A DNA stretch of 20,116 bases, from contig LRSR01009251.1 in the NCBI GenBank assembly GCA_001579985.1, positions 1 to 20,116 on the forward strand, in the 5' to 3' direction. A model generated the notes under the pieces. That model was not told where the DNA came from and ran no database searches. It worked only from the letters and a program-made list of their open reading frames with translations. Every line of letters starts with the position of its first letter. Position 1 is the stretch's first letter. The stretch is from Hypsibius dujardini. Its lineage: Eukaryota > Tardigrada > Eutardigrada > Parachela > Hypsibiidae. Positions 17,192 through 20,116 of this stretch are shown one piece after another. The position numbers and the translations under genes are program-made.

Positions 17192-17694
17192 AATCGACAC
17201 GTGATCAGCCATCAGTTATTCTTGAAGAAGCATCCCGTTTTTGGTATTTCTGGCTGTCCTACTCATGCGTAGCGTTCAAGTGCTCGGCGTCGGACAAGCG
17301 CCTATCGTATACGCCCACATTCCAAATGGAGTTTAAGGCCCCCCCAATTGGAATTGGAATCTCTACCCGATTTATGGCTGTCACGTTCCACTTCCACTCG
17401 ACGGCTGTGGAATCCATCGGCTGCACCCTTCATTCACTTGCGCAGACACACACCACACACACCTCGTTTGCCTTCTTCACTTTACACTTCTTCACTTTTC
17501 CCTACGTCACCTCCGCTGTTACCCACCCGAAGATCATCCACCACCGCGGAATTCCGCAGCGAAATTCGGTAAACCATCAGGGGCGGTCGTTGGGGGAGAG
17601 TTTTTTCGCGGTTTTACATGTGATCCCCGAGATTCGGCCTCGGGGAGGAGGCGGAGGGTGGAGGATGCGCGCTTAGGGTTCCACACATGGCATA

Positions 17695-17803
17695 CACGTG
17701 GCCGCAATGCTGGCCTTTGGCTCAAACTCGGACACCCCGGTCAGGCCTGCAGTTCTGTTGAGTAATGGCTCTAATTCCAACCGTCCAGCGTTGCGGCCAC
17801 GTG
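17695..17803. promoter_or_regulatory. Inverted repeat bounded by CACGTG E-boxes
   Basis: CACGTGGCCGCAATGCTGG (17695-17713) and CCAGCGTTGCGGCCACGTG (17785-17803) are reverse complements at 18 of 19 positions, with a 71-base spacer. Each arm ends in the palindromic E-box CACGTG, the site of bHLH-ZIP factors such as USF, MYC/MAX or TFE. It lies in the GC-rich region upstream of the last gene, so a promoter element is plausible. A decayed foldback element is the alternative. Confidence 0.6.
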
Positions 17804-18121
17804 GGCAGCCACCCCGGGGCGCACCCCGAATATTTCATCCCCACCACCCCCAATCTTCTCTTCCCCGTTGGACCGAATCCCGTTCCACAGGAAAACATCT
17901 GAACATTTTCGATGGGTGGCAATTAATTTTTGGATGCGAAGTTAATTTTCCAACTGGGAATTTTTTTTGGGAATCTCCTCGTCATATTTTCAAGATGGCG
18001 GATTTTGCACGCTGGGGGGTCGGCTCATTGGACTCCCACTGGGATGCCGTTCCTCCTGGCGGCCTGCGATTTATATGTGATTTTTTTCCAGATTGCATTC
18101 GGCTCAAAAGCTGGGATTGCC

Positions 18122-18961
18122 ATGTCGACTCAAACGGTGGAGGTCGTTAAAGGTGCTGCCACTATTAGTGAGGACATTTTTTCTGGCTTTACTTCTCCGC
18201 TTTCTTGTTGTGCTTTTTTGCTTCGTTCGTTGTGGCCCTTATCGAAGGGCAGTTGAATGGAATTTACTTTTTTGCAGTTGGCACGGTGGCGGATGCTTCC
18301 TCGGCGCCGGTGGGACCTGGCACGGCTTATGTAAGGGGAAGATGTTTGGCATTTTTATCTCGGTGTATGTGTCACGGATTGATTGATTGATTGCGGTGGG
18401 TGATTTAGTATTGAATTTCAGTGCTTTTTCGATTGATTGATTGATTGATTGGTTAGCTGCGCCTTACAGGCTTCCACCTCTTGATGTTTGTCTGAATCGT
18501 AAATGAACTTCATCATTTTCTGTTATCTATTTTTTTCTTTACCTATTCTGTAATGCTGTTTGACTTGAAACTTTTTATCTCAGTCGAACTCGCGTAGTCC
18601 CGAATCTGATTCTATAAAAGTTAAGACGTGAACAAGATTGATGGCTGATTTTTTTCCGGTCTAAGAAATTTATTCGTGATAATTGGTTTCTTGCGTGTTT
18701 GATCGATTTTTTCAGGTTTCTGCAATAAGAAATTTCTTTTTTTTCTTACAGTCTATCCAAATGACCGAATGCCAGACCTGCACGAAGAACGTCCAGACCA
18801 TCAACACCATGCTCACCGTGATGCATCAGCAAGCCACTACCGTCAAAGACCAGCAGGCGACCATCGCCAATCTGATCACCATGCTGGTTCGTCATTCAAC
18901 GCTCCTCTTCCCCAAGACATTCTTGGCATAGTCATTTAAAATCAGTGGCAGAGCCACAGAC

Positions 18962-19010
<49 letters not shown>

Positions 19011-20032
19011 GGCAGGCAGACAGGCAGGCAGGCAGACAGGCAAACAGGTAGACACACAGACAAGGCAGGCAAGCAGGCAGGCTGACAGACAGACAGACAA
19101 ACGGAGGCAAATAGATAGGTTATAGTATGGCTTATTGAGTCATTTCTTTTAGTCAAATGCCACCGGTGGAACGGTCGTGAAAGTGGAACAGCTCCCGAGC
19201 CGCTCCCTCGGGCCGCACCTCACCGCGTCCGGCAAGCGCAGCCACCACAAACGACCCGACGGTCCCAGCATCATAACTCTCACTGGGCCGGGTGGCGCGA
19301 GTAAGGTTCTTCAAATCACTCCGACCAGAGCGACGCCGACGAAAAAGCGGGCCATTTCGACGAGTGCCGCCTCCAGTGCTCCGAAGGCCCGAAAAGTCAC
19401 AAACGGCGATGGTAAGCGGAGATTGCGTTTCTTTGTCCGGCTATCGTGTCTTCATCTACTCTATCGGGTCACGTGTCCATCTCGCGCGTTGAGTTTTTGC
19501 CCGATTTTGTGTCACTTGCTTTCTTCTAGCTAATTGTTTATATCTCTCTATCTATATGTCTCTATTTCTATCCTTATATTCGGTTGTCTGACTTTGTTCT
19601 GCCTGAATGCCTCGCATTTGGGTCATAATTATTTTATTATTTATCTGCCTCTGTCTGTCTGTCTGTCTGTCTGTGTCTGTCTGTCTGTCTGCCTGTCTGT
19701 CTATTTATCTGTTTTTTTGCCTGCTTTTTCGATGTCTATGTATATCTACCCTGTCTGTCGTTCGTCATAGCAATACATGTCAGGGCCAACTGTCTGAAAC
19801 AGGCAGCAAAAGGAGAGAAGCGAGAGGCCTTATGCGCCTGTCCGGATGACGCGTTTCTGTGGCAGTCTTTAACGCTTTTTCCTCCTCCATCTCATAAGAT
19901 GTCTGATTTTCAGTGTCCGAAAACGGCTCTGCGTTCAGCCAGGAGTTTGTCGTCAAGCATCAGAGCGTAGGCGGTGGCAGCGACCAGGGCGACGAAGTGG
20001 TCACGAAAATCTGGATCCGTGGCACGCCCCAC
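18122..20032 (+). CDS. Unrecognised nuclear-type protein, 5' part (runs off right edge)
   Basis: Five coding exons: 18122-18167 (or ending at 18152), 18278-18330, 18752-18886, 19153-19411 and 19914-20032, the last with donor GTACGT. The first ~204 residues are visible and the phase matches at all junctions. Exon 1 has two usable donors in the same phase: GTGAGG after 18167 (stronger) and GTGCTG after 18152. Exon 3 encodes SIQMTECQTC followed by a Gln/Thr/Ile/Leu-rich stretch (VQTINTMLTVMHQQATT, IANLITML) that could form a short coiled coil. Exon 4 is basic and Ser/Thr/Pro-rich (TPTKKRAIS, KARKV), suggesting a nuclear protein. Exon 5 has SQEFVVKHQS and VVTKIWIRGTPH, perhaps the start of a folded domain. 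The layout (coiled coil, basic linker, then a domain) reminds me weakly of BEN-domain proteins such as BANP, but that is a guess. No function is assigned. Confidence 0.65.
18377..18452 (+). repeat. Two (GATT)n microsatellites in intron 2 of the last gene
   Basis: GATT tandem runs lie at 18377-18393 and 18431-18452 (about four and five copies), inside the intron 18331-18751. The rest of that intron is T-rich without other recognisable features. Confidence 0.85.
18958..19105 (+). repeat. GACA array in intron 3 of the last gene (opposite orientation)
   Basis: A near-pure (GACA)n run at about 18957-19010 is followed by CAGGCAGGCAGACAGG-type variants. The sense strand carries GACA. The intron (18887-19152) has a weak GTTCGT donor. 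Confidence 0.9.
19640..19760 (+). repeat. CTGT array in intron 4 of the last gene
   Basis: CTGTCTGTCTGTCTGTCTGT and variants fill the centre of intron 19412-19913, and TCTATCTATATGTCTC-type decay flanks it from about 19535. The sense strand carries CTGT. Confidence 0.88.
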
Positions 20033-20116
20033 GTACGTTTGAATCAATTTCTCGTATGTCTATATCTCTCGTCTTTACGCTTTCCGTTTCTCTGCGCTCA
20101 CTTTCGGCCTGTAAAT

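Larger units (their letters stand above)
16703..18121. other. 3' UTR of AT-hook gene and upstream region of the last gene
   Basis: No protein gene is supported here. The first ~490 bases are T-rich and fit a 3' UTR ending near ATTAAA at 17186. From about 17500 the DNA becomes GC-rich, with CCCCGAG...CTCGGGG at 17625-17645 (7-base loop) and an E-box-bearing inverted repeat at 17695-17803. A YY1-like AAGATGGCGG lies at 17993-18002. A polypyrimidine acceptor (TTTTTTTCCAG, AG at 18090-18091) precedes the next start codon by 30 bases, so that gene probably has an upstream non-coding exon in this region (inference). Confidence 0.5.

Noticed and set aside
17326-17676. 116-codon plus-strand frame in the GC-rich region upstream of the last gene
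   Set aside because: No domain and no phase-compatible splice to the following exons. The region fits promoter/UTR sequence better.

Overview
The window is nuclear DNA of an animal, most likely an invertebrate; I cannot name the phylum from the sequence. The evidence is spliced genes with GT-AG introns, a fused two-domain PAICS of exactly the animal length, a centriole SAS-4/CPAP protein, a TFIIF beta subunit and an AT-hook (HMGA-like) chromatin protein. Exons are GC-rich and introns AT-rich or repeat-filled. Nothing bacterial, viral or transposase-coding was recognised.

Layout, left to right. (1) 172-824, minus: the first two coding exons of TFIIF beta (GTF2F2), running off the left edge. 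(2) 1504-3512, plus, head-to-head with GTF2F2: a 332-residue protein with one TTF/BED-like zinc finger (ZNF862/C17orf113 style). (3) 4392-7733, plus: PAICS, 6 coding exons, 425 residues. (4) 7841-12406, minus, tail-to-tail with PAICS: a CENPJ/CPAP/SAS-4 homologue, 10 coding exons, 750 residues, with the complete C-terminal G-box (TCP10_C) domain. (5) 14567-16702, plus: a 211-residue protein with six AT-hooks spread over 7 coding exons. (6) 18122 to the right edge, plus: the 5' part of an unrecognised protein with a short possible coiled coil and a basic Ser/Thr/Lys-rich stretch.

Exon boundaries were placed by hand from GT-AG signals, reading-phase agreement at every junction and, for PAICS, GTF2F2 and the CPAP C-terminus, by recalled similarity to the human proteins. 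No alignment was run. The six genes do not form a pathway: they are ordinary housekeeping or nuclear genes (transcription, purine synthesis, centriole assembly, chromatin) lying close together.

The striking feature is the non-coding DNA. Many introns are filled with degenerate CTGT/GACA tetranucleotide arrays, in places grown into higher-order minisatellites. A second family, based on GATT/ATTG, fills other introns and flanks. In about ten of twelve array-bearing introns the CTGT strand is the transcribed sense strand. The weakest 5' splice sites in the window sit almost only on array-bearing introns. The AT-hook gene has every intron in phase 1, so each internal exon is a removable in-frame cassette. 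There are also three notable inverted repeats (1-111, 3747-3916, 17695-17803).
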